Assembly (NCBI GenBank): GCA_012295275.1
Contig: CM022669.1
Coordinates: 17,878,672-17,942,671 of the forward strand
DNA: 64,000 bases
Origin: Chrysomallon squamiferum
Taxonomy: Eukaryota > Mollusca > Gastropoda > Neomphalida > Peltospiridae
Direction of reading: 5' to 3'
Part shown: positions 1 through 13,889 of the stretch, one piece after another
Layout of the letters: every line of letters begins with the position of its first letter
Numbering within the stretch: position 1 is the first letter of the stretch
Made by a program: the position numbers and the translations under genes
Notes under the pieces: model-generated
What the model saw: the letters and a program-made list of their open reading frames with translations, nothing else
Databases searched by the model: none
Told to the model about the DNA's origin: nothing

Positions 1-379
1 TGTCAATATTTCACTCAAACAGAAGCTAATGTGGCCTGCACATTTGTGTACACCACTCTGAAACATACACCTCTGCTGCGTCACGGTAGTTTGAAAAAGG
101 AAAATAAAAATCCTTATTTCCTTATTCAGAAATAATTTGTCATGTCATAGAAGTGAAATAATGTGTAGAGATTCATAGCACCGTGGGAGAAAAAAAATCA
201 TCAACAATTGGTATACATTTCAGAATATTCTACAACTGTTTAGCTGCAGAAACATTTAAAGTTATTGTTGTTGTTGTTGTTGTTGCTGATGTCATCATCA
301 TCATCACCATCATTATGAAGGATACTTTGTTGAAAATTATATAAAAATTTTTAAAAACTTTTTAATTAAAAGGGAATGA

Positions 380-1135
380 CAATAAAATCAATATAACTAA
401 ATGTAATTCCATTATGAATAAATATAATTAGTTTTAGATTGATTTGCCCATTTATAACACACACACACACACACACACATGCATATTTATATAGAATTTA
501 TTTGTCTTCTTAATTAATCAAAAACTGAAATAAATTCAACATAATCAAATGCAGGTTATAGTAAATAAGGTAATATATTTTAAACTGTTTTGCCAAGACA
601 GTTATGATACATAAAATAAAAATAAACTTACCAAATATCATTTTACAATGAATAAATATTACAAAGATTATATGTAAGAATCCTTCTTAATTAATCTAGA
701 ACTGAAATTCAGTATAATCAAACAGGTTCATTATAAATAATGACACAAATAATAAACTGATTGCTAAGATACAAACTATTAATAATAAAAATAAATAAAT
801 AAATAAAAACTTTTGTTAAGTAGAAAAACATTGTGTAAGCAAATACATGATGAAGAAATATTATAAAGGTTATACATAAAAAAACACAACCCCCCCCCAA
901 CTTTATAGTTAATCAAGAATTGAGTTATAGGTTTGTGATGAATAGGTAACACATTTCAAATTCAGTATAAAATATGTTCCACATAGCAAATATAATTTCA
1001 CGACTGGACAAATATCACAAAGACTGCACACAAAAACTGTTATTAATTCATCAAAAACTAAAACAAATTCAATATAATCAAAACAGGTTCATGATGAATA
1101 AGGTAACATATTTTAAACTGTTTTGCTGAGTTAGG
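380..1135. repeat. Diverged tandem array, four copies
   Basis: A block of the type TTAATTAATCAAAAACTGAA followed by CAATATAATCAAA(A)CAGGTTCATGATGAATAAGGTAACATATTTTAAACTG recurs with anchors near 521, 700, 919 and 1054. Spacing varies (135-218 bp) because of local insertions such as (AAAT)n and a C run at 890-898. The first and last copies share the ending TTTTAAACTGTTTTGC. Confidence 0.65.
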
Positions 1136-2129
1136 TCTGGTCACGATTTCTCTTGTTGTTGTGGTAGTAATATTGATGTATGTAGTTGCTGCTGCAGCTG
1201 TTGCAGGTAAGTAGTAATATAATGCCAATGTACCTTTCCACACATTATTCAACCAACGATGACTAACAGGAGTACAAAGAAAATATAACATGGATTTTTT
1301 CAGATTATTTTTTCATTCTAAAACATTATTTTTTTTTTTCCTAAACAGTTTTTATTACACCAGATACAAAACCTGTTAATTATTCCTTAATATTATATGA
1401 AAAAATATTTCCTTAATATTATATACAAAATAATACTGAATCAGATCAAATATTGCTGATTTGGGCTGAAGCATAAAATGACCATTAGTACATTTTAACT
1501 TTTGTTTATTTCAAACAAGCATCCATTTACTAGCTAATCTAAAGAGATAAAAAGAGGTAACCTTTTCTTTTTTCCTATGTAAAATACAAACCTGGACCAA
1601 TAAATACTTCTCTATATTATTACAAATTCATTTAAAAAAAAAAGAAGAAAAAAAAAAAGATAAATTTATTCAAAATGAATAATAAACCAGCTTTATTGAT
1701 AAATTGAAGGATTTATTTTAATTTTGTTTATTTTTAGTAATTATTTCTTTCCTAATGCATATGTAAACTTTCTCATATTTTTTGCTTGTGTTAATCATCA
1801 ATGCATTGATTATTTCCTTCTTAAAACATATTTAAATTATTTCATGTCTTCCTTCATGCTTCTTAAATAAGAATTAGGGACATGCTGTAGCTCAGCACAA
1901 TTTTTAACAGTGAATAAAAAACAATAAACCACACTTGAAATTTGAAAAAGCAGCTGTTCTTCCACAATAAATAATATGAATGTAAATTAATACCATAATA
2001 CAAATCATCATTGGAAAATACATTTATTATAAAAATGTATATGGAGAGGCTGCAGAATCTCATCAGAATATTATATCAGTGCTGTCAGTATAATTTTTTA
2101 GATAAGTCTAATTTAAAAAAAACAAAAAA

Positions 2130-2405
2130 AACATCATAGCCTAAATAAGAACTGATGAATATACTAGATAAAGTTTGTTTCCATTATGCAACAGAAAAAA
2201 ATCCCTAAAACATTATTAGCCAAAAAACAGTGGTGGTGAATGCAAGATAATGTTAATTTCATTATACAGAAGAAAAACAAAAACTCTTAAATATTATTAT
2301 TCAAAACCAAAGCTGGTGCACATACTAGAAAAAAAGTTATTCATTATATAGAAAAGAAATCTATAAAACATCACTAGCGAAAATTAAGTGGAAGTGCATA
2401 CAGCA
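2130..2405. repeat. Diverged tandem array, about 75-80 bp unit
   Basis: Successive units carry an ACTAGATAAAGTT-like start, a TTCATTATACAGA-like block, an AA(A)TCC/TCTATAAAACAT block and a GTGGTGAATGCA / GTGGAAGTGCATA end. Roughly three and a half copies are visible. Confidence 0.6.
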
Positions 2406-3156
2406 AATGTGTTGTCCCTTCTAGATCTGATTATTATGGTTTTATTCCATTGTTTAATTAACAACCCACAGAAAAGTTTCCTGGCTACAAGAATAAGAAA
2501 AGGAATGCCAAGTTCTGTTAATGAATGTGACCTGAGAGGACTTATAACACAGCATTGTGAGTATCCATGCATAAGAAATGCAGTAAAGTCATGTTTCAGC
2601 TGTTTGCTTTCAGGCTCAACATTTTTGACTGAGAAAATACTGGTAAATAAAATGAACAACTTTATGTCAAGTGCTATCAACATTTTAAGTCTGAGTCATC
2701 TGAAAGTGTACATTTTGATAGTATATATATATATAGTGACCAAAATAGATAATAATAACTTCCGAAGAATTTGTTTTATTTGAACTTAGTTACCAATCTT
2801 TGCCAATAATAAAGTTTGGCTGTACAAGGTTGCTTAGAAAATGACATTCAGTGTGATGTTATTTCATCTGCATTAATGTTAAAACATATATTTATATTTA
2901 AAACGAAAATACTACTAATAAAATGAAATAATAGTAATACTAACAACAAAATTACTCATAACATAAAATGAGTAAATAATTGTAATAGTACTGAATTTAG
3001 AGTTTATCCAGGAATATTTTCATTTTGGGGAATAAATGGTTTTGCAATAAAAAGGAAAAATGTTACCTAATTCATTCTCACAAACTTATTATTTTATTGG
3101 CAAATTTTAAATAACAGTCACTAGAAAAATATAACAAAAGAAAACAATAACTTGAG

Positions 3157-3158
<2 letters not shown>

Positions 3159-3219
<61 letters not shown>
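3159..3219. repeat. (GT)n microsatellite
   Basis: About 30 uninterrupted GT dinucleotides. It creates a spurious poly-Thr/His open frame on the minus strand. Confidence 0.95.
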
Positions 3220-3221
<2 letters not shown>

Positions 3222-4491
3222 CTTGTAAGTATGATGTATTTAGATTCTCTACTACCACAATATCATAGTGCTTTATACAAAGAAAAAAAAAAGGTAAGGA
3301 AAAGAATTTTAATCTATCTGTTTTGAAAACAACCATAAAAAAAAAGGAAGGAAATGAATTAAAAAAATTAAAAAAGGAAGAGATACAAAAAAAAAATGAA
3401 CATGGAAAATAAAAATACACTATTTATATTCTATATCTCTATAAAAATATAAGCATAAATTTATCCAAGTGTCCTTATAAACCCTTCTTGGTCTGTGTTT
3501 CCCCGGACATCCATTCAGCTCGAGCAATCAGGCATTGGATTGAGTATCATGGCTAAAGCATTCTGAATAACAGCGTTGCCCGAACAAAAGGCTTTGTGTT
3601 AGTAAACACAATATCTAGACTGTTGGTGTCGCAGGGTTCCTACTCGGGTGGAAGACAGCTGTTGAACAGAGTTGAAAGGTATACACGATACGAAAGAACT
3701 GTTTGATAACACAAGTGAAAGACTTGAAAAAAAACTGGCAACTCGACTCCTGGCTGTGCACCATTTTAAAATCCATTAATTGAAATACAAATAACTTTTT
3801 CCTCAATTAGTACCAAGAGAGAGCGTTTTTCAAAGGTAACATACTTTCCAGCAGCTGTATAGGAACAATTTTTTTTTTTTTTTTTTTTTTTTTTATTTGT
3901 ACTTGGAAATAGTGAGTAATGTAGGAAAGCTCTTGTATGGGTATTGGCACTTCAGTACAAAATGTTTAATATGATATTACTGGTAATAGAAATGTCAGTG
4001 TATGCAATCATGTAATAACATGACAGGGGGTGTGTGTGTGTGTGTGTGTGTGTGTAAACATAAATCTATATACATATACAGACTTTTTAAAAGAAAGTAG
4101 TTAAAACAATTTAATTATATATTATTTCATCTATTTGCATTTATGACTATATATATATATATATAATGAAATATATCAAAATTGCATTAACATTTGCTCT
4201 TACAAAGACATAATTATTCATATAAGTAAATTTATTTAAAGAAAACATTTATTTAAGGAAACCTGTCTGTCAAATGAAATATATTTTATTGAATTTCTGT
4301 TTGTGTCTATCTATATATATGTAAATGTGTCAGTATGGTTTAGAATGTACACATTATTTTGATATGTAGTTATAGATATTGATTTTTATGCAAAAATTCT
4401 GAAAAACGAATAATAGATTAACTTTGAAAAAATATAATAAATTAACAAATAAATAAAAATAATAACAAGACAGTATGTTTTATGTATGAGT

Positions 4492-4538
<47 letters not shown>

Positions 4539-5041
4539 CATAAGCATACACATGTATATATGTGTATGCTGTCAAGGTATGTTTAGTAGATGTATGCCAA
4601 ATATCAATTAGACATAAAACAAATAAAAAACAGAACAAAATAAATGACATCATGCTTCTTTTCCGTTTATGCACTGAAATCTATACATTTAAAAAAAAAC
4701 TGAAACCTTAGTTTGTTTAGGTATGCATTAAGATTTCCTGTGTTGACTATAGGCAGTGCCTTTTAACACTTGTCTTAATCTGTGCTTGCTTTATCTTCTC
4801 CCATTTAATTGTGAGTCAACACACAGTTTTCACACAGAGAACCAAATATGCTACGTTTTAAAACCAGAATTTCAGTTAGTCAAACCAAGATAGATAAAAA
4901 GTTCTATACCTGATTCACACTAACAATTTAAAATGTCAACAGAATTTAAAACAAATAAGTTAAAATGTCTTTTAGTTGTCCATAGAAGTAAATACACACA
5001 TATTTTGTGTGTGTGTGTTTATTGAGAGAAAAGTAGAAAAA

Positions 5042-5078
<37 letters not shown>

Positions 5079-5839
5079 AAGACTGAAATGGGAAATGGTC
5101 AAATATGCACACCACTGAAAACTGACCAACCAATCTGTCAGACCAATACCATTGGGCTACTTTGCTAATATTTATCAAAATAAGTATGTTCATACACAGA
5201 TGTGCCAAATAATTTTTCGCTAGTGTCACTTACATTCTGGATGAAATGAATATTTTTACATTTTTCATCAACTAAGATATAAACTCTGTATCACTTTGCT
5301 AAATGTTTAATAAACTGCTACACAATATTGATATTGGTTCATTGGTCACCGTGGAAACCAAGCTGGTTCAGATTTTATCTGAATCTGTTCTGTTTTCAGA
5401 AAAAAAGTGCATAAAAAAGATAACTGCTAATAATGATTTTTATTTGTGATGTGTTACCATAGCTTAATTGTTTTTGATTTTTTTTCACTAGAAACCCATA
5501 TAATTTATTTTCAAACAGCTGCCAGTTTAAGAAGGTTTGTTGTTTTCTCATTCTCTAAACTGAAGTATGTTAATCCTAACCATGTTTGCAACATTTTTTA
5601 AAAGATTTTATTTATGTATAAAAAATTAACTGGAACTTTTATCATTGTTTTATTACAATGAAGTTATTACACAATGAATATAATTACATCTTTTCTATAT
5701 GTGTTTGACATAAATATGTATCCTTGAACATTTGTAATGTAATTCAGACAAATAAGAAACATCTTCAATATGGCCGCCAAAAACTATGGTTTTGTTCTAA
5801 CATGTTCTTAATGTCTGAGTTCTGAAAATGTAAATAAAA

Positions 5840-6240
5840 TTCCTCATACATACTGTACTGATGTAAAATTGATATTGTTTTGTAATTAGGAAGAAAATGT
5901 TAATAATACTTCACCTATACACTTCATTATTATTATATTATTATATTATCATTTTGTAATTAACATGAAAGCATAAATAAAAATCCACAAACATACCATA
6001 CTTATGTAAAATCAATACTATTTTGTAATTATGGTGAAAATGTTTAATAACACACCTCATACATACTGTATCTATGTTAATTATTATTGTTTTGTAATTG
6101 AAATGAAAATATTGTTAGATGAAAACTGTACCTAATGTAATAAAAGTCCTCATACATACTGTAGCTATGTTAATTATTATTGTTTTGTAATTAAAATGAA
6201 AATATTGTTAGTTGAAAACTGTACCTAATGTACTCTACAG
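5840..6240. repeat. Diverged tandem array, about 93 bp unit
   Basis: The block CCTCATACATACTGTA, then ATGTTAATTATTATTGTTTTG, then TAATTAAAATGAAAATATTG recurs. The last two copies (from 6055 and 6148) are nearly identical. More diverged copies start near 5842 and 5985. Confidence 0.7.
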
Positions 6241-8083
6241 GTAAGGTCCAATTAGCGGTTTAACAAACAAACATACAGCCAGGTGAAAAATCTCTCAGAT
6301 CCTTGTTAAATGACCCCATACACAAAATACATCACAGGTCTTTGGGTCAAATCAAAGGTACAAAAAACACTGAGCCAAATTTGTAACTTGCTGCTGGTCA
6401 GATAATTTTTATGTAAAAAATATTAAATATATAAGTACACACACACACACACACACACATTAAAGATTTTTATTTACAGTAATTCAGAATATTTTAAAGG
6501 GTTTATTTTTTTGTGCATTTTCTTTTAGGTTTAATTCAAAGAACTTCATTATTATTCTTTCTTTTTCTGAATATCAGAATGAAAAATAAAACAAAAAAAA
6601 AAAAATAATTTATAATGACTATAATACTAAAGAAATATTATAATATTGATTTAAAATGCTTGTTTACTACAAGAATCTAGTTCAACACCATATGCTAGTA
6701 ATAAACCACAAACAACATGTTTTAAATTTTTTTTTTTTTTTTTAAATACATAAAACATCTTCATATTACATTGCACTGAAAGTACTTTCAAATATAACAC
6801 ACAGCAATAGCATGTCACAAACAAAACAGCATGAAACCAGCAACAACAAATAAATGTACTCTGGAATCTTGTCTTTATTATTATCTTTATTTTTTATTAT
6901 TACTGTTTTATATATTTATTTATATATGTCACTGTCTCTGTACTTTTAACAGCTGAGTTTATCATTCTACACAGCATATCATATTTATTGCACATATACA
7001 TGCTTTTATTTAACCATAACTCTTGTCTACATTCTTATATTACAAAAATGTAACTACATTTTTCAGTTCTTTTATTATGAGTTATGTACTGTTGTTATGG
7101 TCAGTGGAGATAAGAGAAGAAACCTGCACAATGGTTTGCTACTCTTTGTTTTTTTTTAAAAGCAGCAATAACAAACAAATTTGTTTCACCTACCAATAGA
7201 CAGTAAAGTACAAAGCATAGCGTTTGATATGCTGTGGAGCCATACTGGAATAGGAAACATAGCAATTTTTTTTCAGACAATGCTACAACTTATTCAGATT
7301 CAGTTATACATTAGAACATGATTTTTAATTCTATTTGAAATGAAATATAAAATTAATAAAAACTAATTTCTTAAGAATGAACAAATGTTCAAAATAACTT
7401 CAAAAATAAAAATGTTTAAAACAAATTTAAAAAATAAATAAATAAAAAAAATTATCAGATACATCTTTATTTTTATTTTTTATTTTCCTTAGGGCCAGTA
7501 AAGTCTACATTGTACACCATATAATCACGTATTTAATGATCTGTGAAAGTAACAGCTACCTTACTATCTTTTAATTACTTTATCAGCTAAAGCTCATAAA
7601 TTCTGCATGTTATATATAAAAGAAAAGAAAATACAACATCAGACATTTGGCTGAACCTTCTGGTTACACGACAACCATGCTTGATCAGTTTTCTGCTTGA
7701 AGTATGCTAAAAAATAGTCATCAACATGTATTTTCTGCATGTAAGGGAATATAAATTATAATTTATCCTGAATTCACTACTGTTTCATGATGAAGACTAG
7801 GACCAACACTGATGTGTATGGATCCTGAATTAAGCACACAAACTGAATTTGGTGTGTGTGTTTGTGTGCACACATACACCTGCATATATGTAAAACAAAA
7901 ACACACATACAAACATGTACATACACACCTTATCTTGTTTTAATTTTTAATTCTTATTATTATTTATTTTATTTTGTATTTTATTTTTCAAACTGAATCT
8001 AATATTCATTTCACAGTTATAATTTAAAAATCAATAGCTGTAACTACATATTAAAATAAAAATAATATATACTTATTTATTTA

Positions 8084-8119
<36 letters not shown>

Positions 8120-8623
8120 ATTTTTTTAATAATATAAATACCTATTTTTTCTCTGCATGGCAAATTTGAAGTCCAATAAATTACATTAAAACAAAATAGT
8201 ATGCTGGGGATCATCTAGATATATATAATGTACAAGGTTCAAACATGCTTGTTGTGGACATGGCACATGGCATGTCTATGAAAGGTCTGGTTATGTATGA
8301 TTGTACTAGCAGTAAAGCTAGATTTTGTACTGATATCACTTATTTTGTTGTAATCTTAGCAAAATGACACTCCAGGTATTATCCATCAGACCATGAATGA
8401 AGATAGTGTCTACATGAAATCATGAATGCAGGTACAAGAGCCTATTGAAATCTCGAAATAAACTGAAAAGAAATTCCAGAACAAAAATCTGTAAATTTTC
8501 AAACAAGTTCAGAAATGTATTAAAGGCAAACAGACTAAAATATCAAAGTCTGATTTAAAAATTATTAAAAAAAAAAGAAAAAATAATTTGGAAACTTTTT
8601 TCATTTTGTAAACAGAGAACTAT

Positions 8624-8660
<37 letters not shown>

Positions 8661-10429
8661 CTAATCAGTAAATGAACTTAACATGGTTCTTTATTTACTG
8701 AATTAAAACTGTCAACTTGTTTCATAAATACACTGAATTACATTTTTCTTCCTATTTAGATGTGAGCAAATTTATTTACTTGCAAAATTTTATATACTTT
8801 CAAAATATTTTTCCACGACAATATTTAAGTATGACTTGGTGCAGTTTTTGTTTGTCCATGAGTGTAGTTTCAGTAGAATTTCAAACTACTAGAAAATAAC
8901 AGTGTGATATCAACATTTTATTAAAGCAAAGCTACAGTATTTTTCTTTTACATTTAAAAATTATTCACCAAAATTATTATGCATTTAACATTACATTTGT
9001 TAATTTATATTTTTTATTTATTTATTTATTTACTTTGAATGTTCCTTTATCAGTTTAATATCTAAAAATCATTAAAAAAAAATATTTAATTAAAAATTAT
9101 GCATGCAGCAGATGTTGTGTTGTTTTTTTATTTATAATACATCACTTGCATATTCCTATCACAACTTAATATGCACAGATGCAAAATATATAATTTATTT
9201 TTCCTTAAAAACAAGTTTTAACAACAAGACATTTATCTGAAAAACACAAGTCTGTTTTTCCACTAACTAATTAGCTGAAGTGATAGGCTGTAAAGAACTG
9301 TTGAAAACCATTTAGGCATTTCTGACATTTAATATATCTTCCTTTCAAAAGTAGAGATCATAAAGCAAGGTGTCAATCCTTGAAAAAAATTACTGGACCT
9401 TGAAACTATCTACACACAAAAAAAAAAACAAGGTTATATTTGTAAGTAAAAATGCGCAACCATCAACTAAACCCCAAAGAGACCATCTGTATCTTTTTTT
9501 TCTTTTTCTAAATTGTCACACCAATGATTTCAATTCAGCATCAGAATTTTACAAACTACTGGAGTGTTAATAATGCACTTGTGAAATTATGTGAATGTAT
9601 TTGTCAAAATATTTTATTATTATCGGTTATTACTTGTCAAACACATGTTGTTGTTGTTATTTTTAGAGTTATTTTTATAATGTTGGTACAAGGCAAGAAA
9701 TTCACAGATGTCATTCCAAAAAGTATTTTCATCAACATGTAGCAAGAAATTGTTTTTACATGTGCCCTCAATTACAGATAGGAATATTAAAGCATTTGAT
9801 TATCCAGTCATTGAGAACTGGCTAGAACTAGTAAAAAACCACAAGAGAGAAGTAAAGATGGATTGATCCTTGTGCTTGGATTATAATACCATTACTCTCA
9901 AAACTGTATCTCACTTCTTTTACATGTTTTAATAAATAAAATTGCTTTATGTAAAGTTATGATGCTACATATAATACAAATAAAAGGAAAGTGGCAGAAC
10001 TTAAATTTCGTAAATTGTTAATTCATCTTGAAATGCTTGCAAATATATAATCATATGGTTAGTAATTAAATGATAATGTATTACAAACATATTATCTACA
10101 AAAGGGAAGTAGCAATAATGGTGCTTCTTGTGGTGGTATTAGTAGAAGTAGCAACAGCAGTAGTATTAACATTTGGATGGTAGGTTTGCTTAATGTTTTT
10201 ACTATAAGTGTTATATATGATCATTTTTACTGATAATTGTTTCTGGTTATCCACAAAATTTTCAATACAATAAATACACTTCCATAAGTTTTAACAATAA
10301 ACACATATTCCATAATCAAACTCCTACCTGAATCATGCTGCTGATCGAGCTTCAAAATAAAATTATTATTAACTTTTCAAGTAAAATAAATAAATGATAA
10401 TTTGCTAGAGTTTTCTTCAGCCTAACATA

Positions 10430-10710
10430 TATATATATTCCAAAACCTTCTTGGTACAAATCTCTCAAACGTTGTCTTTGCAAAGGTTCCTTTAAATGTG
10501 GCTGGCATTAAACTGAGACAGTGATCAGCAAATAAAGGTTATGTTCAGGTGAAGCTCTTTGTCCTTTGAGGCATGTTTGGGAGGAGAACATGTTACATAA
10601 TTTTTACTAAATCCCTAAAGCAAACATGCTGGCTGTGTGGTCTAGAGATTGTAAAAGACTCTAGTGTTGACAGGGCAACGTGCAGTGTTGTTTTTGTTCT
10701 TCTGTGCAAA
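10430..10710. other. GC-richer non-coding patch
   Basis: A stretch free of simple repeats and richer in G and C than its flanks. It has no open frame of note and includes GGCTGTGTGGTCTAGAG, which loosely resembles a tRNA-derived SINE A-box region; a B-box match could not be confirmed. Confidence 0.3.
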
Positions 10711-11771
10711 GTATAATTAAATTTGTTTTCAAAAACTGGACATTGTTAATAATAACAACAATAAACACAGCAAGAAGAAGAAAATTAAAAACATAAGAAA
10801 TATCAGGTAGAGGATCTATTGATTATAAACAAAGACATAATTGGCCTTCTTTAAATATTATATTACATATAATACAATGATGATGACAAATGTAGAATTT
10901 AAAAAAATTGAAAAAATTGGCCAGACATTAAAAAAAATATATATCTGATCCTCAGAAAATAAGATATGTACTAATAAAATTTCTGAATTCAGAAGTCCAT
11001 TTGTGAGTCAGTGAAAGCTAAGTCTAATCTAGCTGGCTGTTGTAGTAAAAACAAAAATAAAAAATAAATAAATGCATTAAATAAAGAAAAAATAATTATT
11101 TAAAATGAAAAAAATAAGCTTTAATCCCCTCCTCATCCCAAACTTAATTACAATAACACAATGACAAAGTACTAGTGTACAATAAAAGTTTTAAGAACAG
11201 GATTGTCAAGAGAGTTTATAAAAGTTGAGTAAGTACTGCACTGTTACCTTGACCTAGCAGAACTATTGAAATTATTGAGACCTTCCTTCCAGTACACAAT
11301 TATACAAATTAACTATGTAGGATTGGTCATAGCTATTGTTAGAAAGCTAACTTGCATGAAAAAGTATGTTTAATGACAGAAACTTTCCTATTTTTCATCG
11401 TTATTGCTGAAAGAGAAAATATTTAGAAACATCAAGAGCCAAACGATGTTTGTGTGGGTGTGCACAAACATGGATGCATATGCATGTTTGTATTAATATT
11501 TTTTATCTTTTAATCATTTTAGTATTCAATGGCTGTTTACTAACTAATAGGACTTCCAAATAAGTTTAGCTTTATCTATCTTGGAACAATTTGCATTTTT
11601 AACAAAATATTTTTATAAGGGTATTACATTTACACTGAATGAATTATTTTGTTGGCAATGACATTAAAACAATGGTTCTTGATGGTATCATGAAATAATT
11701 ATTTTTCGTTAGTATCATGTCACAACTGACTTAATTGTTCAGTCATATTTACACTGAAATTATCGTCCTAC

Positions 11772-11885
11772 CTCAAAAACGTTTGAAATTGTCAACTCTT
11801 CTGAAGAATTAGTGTAAGTGCAAGAGTCCAAGGATTCCAAATCTTCAATCTGAGATTCGTCATAGTAGGTTCCCAGACTCTGGCC
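11772..11885 (-). CDS. Candidate DAPK exon 10 (linker or C-terminal tail)
   Basis: Open frame of 38 codons after a possible acceptor GCTTGCTTCAG, phase 0, as needed after exon 9. It reads GQSLGTYYDESQIEDLESLD and then a Ser/Thr-rich tail ending ISNVFE before GAG|GTAGGA. If that donor is not used, the frame adds VGR and stops at 11762-11760, giving a 378-residue kinase close to DAPK2 length. The frame also runs upstream to an ATG at 11963-11961, so it could be the first coding exon of another minus-strand transcript. Base composition is clearly more coding-like than the flanks. No domain recognised. Confidence 0.45.
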
Positions 11886-11989
11886 CTGAAGCAAGCTGCA
11901 CCTACAGGCGTGTTTTGATGTGACGGGCAGCTCCACGACAGAGGACCAGCGACGTGCATACATCACAAGTCATACCCAAAACAACGACA

Positions 11990-12400
11990 TGAAAAACTCC
12001 AATTTGTTCTCAAAGTGAATGAAAAAAAACTCCACAATTTTTTTCTCAAACACAAATGAAAAAATTCCAATTTTTAATTTTTTTTCTCAAGGCACAAAGA
12101 TAAATTCCAGTTTTTTCTCTCAAACAAATCAAAATAAATCCAATTTCTTTCTCAAGGTAAAATGAAAAGATCTGATTTTCTGTAAGAGAAATGGAAAACT
12201 CCTAATTTAGTTTTAAAGCAAATAAAAAGTTCCAATTCTCTCTCAAGACAAATTGAAAACTTCAAGTAACTCTCCAGGCAAATGCAAGACTTCAGTTTTT
12301 TTTCTAAAGGCAAAGTAAAGAAAATCTCATTATATTTTCTCTAAGAAAAGTGGAAAAACTTCCATGTTCTCTCCAGGCTAATGAAAAACTGCACGAACAT
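11990..12400. repeat. Diverged minisatellite, about 40 bp unit, about 10 copies
   Basis: Units follow the pattern AA(A)TTCCAATTTTTTCTCAAG then GCAAATGAAAA, with copies visible from 11995 to about 12395 (for example CTCAAACAC, CTCAAGGCAC, CTCAAGGTAA, CTCAAGACAA and CTCCAGGCTA junctions). It lies just upstream, in the transcript sense, of the candidate exon at 11772-11885. Confidence 0.75.
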
Positions 12401-12725
12401 TTTGTTATAGTTTTATGCAAAACAGATAAACCTGAATGCAGATAAGCCCAGGTGTGTTGCAAATTCAGTGGTTCATATGAACAATTAACATAATTTATGT
12501 TGATCCTTAAAATCAAATTTTTTGTTTATTATTATTATTTTTATTATTATTATTATTATTTATTTATTTTTTTTTTTTTCTTCCTTCAGTAGACAAATTA
12601 AATTTTACATGCTAAACAAAGTGAACAAACTATTTAAAAATCACAGTTGATACTCTGATGGAATATAAAAAAAAAAAGATATATATTAATTCTATTTCCT
12701 TTAATTATGCATTAATTTTTTCTAC

Positions 12726-12736
<11 letters not shown>

Positions 12737-12770
<34 letters not shown>
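12737..12770. repeat. Poly(A) tract
   Basis: 34 consecutive A residues preceded by a T run, forming a T/A switch that can pair with itself. Confidence 0.9.
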
Positions 12771-12773
<3 letters not shown>

Positions 12774-13410
12774 TATTTCAATTATAAAACCAATACATAC
12801 TTCTCAACAATTAAAACATAAAACTGTGTCCCAAAAAGACCAAGTAATAAACTTTATCCTTTCATCCATGTACAAAAAAATCTCCTTCCTAATCCGTTTT
12901 TATTCGTGTATCTCATAATCCTGAAACGACAACACGAAATCCGAGTACAGTCCTTCAATAGATTCCTTCTTTTTCTTTTCTCCCTGTCAGTCCTAACAGA
13001 ATATAATACCTCTACATCAGTCCAGATAAATCCATTCCAGGTAACAAACGAGAGAGCTCACATACATGCTGGTGTCACAAACACACTGAAGTTCTCAACT
13101 TTAGCGTATCTTGCTCCATACAAAACAAGCCATCCGTCCACAGCTGTGTTACTACATACACCTTTGATCAGCTGTTCATAGATTCAAGCTAGAATCCATT
13201 ACAAAAATACAGTCTACCGCCGCTATCGCTATTCCACACCATCTAGGTTTTGTAACAAATAAACAGTTTCAACGTGATAATTTATAATAAAATATTAAAA
13301 AAAAAAAAAAAAAAAAAATTTCTATGTTTTAATCATATCAGTTGTTGAGACTGCGTTACAAGTTCAAAAACAACAACAATAACAACCTGATCATGGTTAA
13401 AATCATACAG

Positions 13411-13446
<36 letters not shown>

Positions 13447-13889
13447 ATCACAAACAAGTTTTAGCTCCCAATGAAAGGTGCAATATCTCTTTCTATTCCA
13501 TTAATCTGGGTAAGCTGAGAGGGTTTTTGTTATCAAGTTTACAAAGGCTAATTGCCGTGTTTTCTCGGCTCCCCGAATCTTTCAGCAGAGAATGAAAGTA
13601 GCACAATGCAGCATGTGTCAAACACACATGGTGCATACATACCTGTGAGTGTGTATACTACAGTGTGAAATATAATGTGTATCAACTCGTATGATACAGG
13701 CTGTTGTGTTTTGATGGCTTAATCAAGGGTGACATAGAGAATACATGTATTTATATTTTTTCTTTATTCTCAATAACAGTCAAAAATAAATAAATAAATA
13801 AATAATACTGAATATTTTCTATCAATTTATTTATTCATTAATAGAAAAAAATGATTGGCTGTTTTGTGAAAATTACTTAAAATGTTTTA

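Larger units (their letters stand above)
1..11771. other. Left flank: no recognised gene
   Basis: AT-rich DNA downstream of (or intronic to) DAPK. It holds several diverged tandem arrays (380-1135, 2130-2405, 5840-6240) and microsatellites: (GT)n at 3159-3219 and 4030-4056, (AT)n at 4501-4534, (AC)n at 5043-5077 and 8627-8659. A GC-richer patch lies at 3480-3680. Open frames here are short and none resembles a known family. The 131-codon plus-strand frame at 2388-2783 is unconvincing. Confidence 0.6.

Noticed and set aside
3480-3680. GC-richer patch considered as a DAPK downstream exon or tRNA-derived SINE
   Set aside because: All minus-strand frames hit stops within short distance, no ankyrin-like motif, and no clear A and B boxes; left as an unexplained patch.
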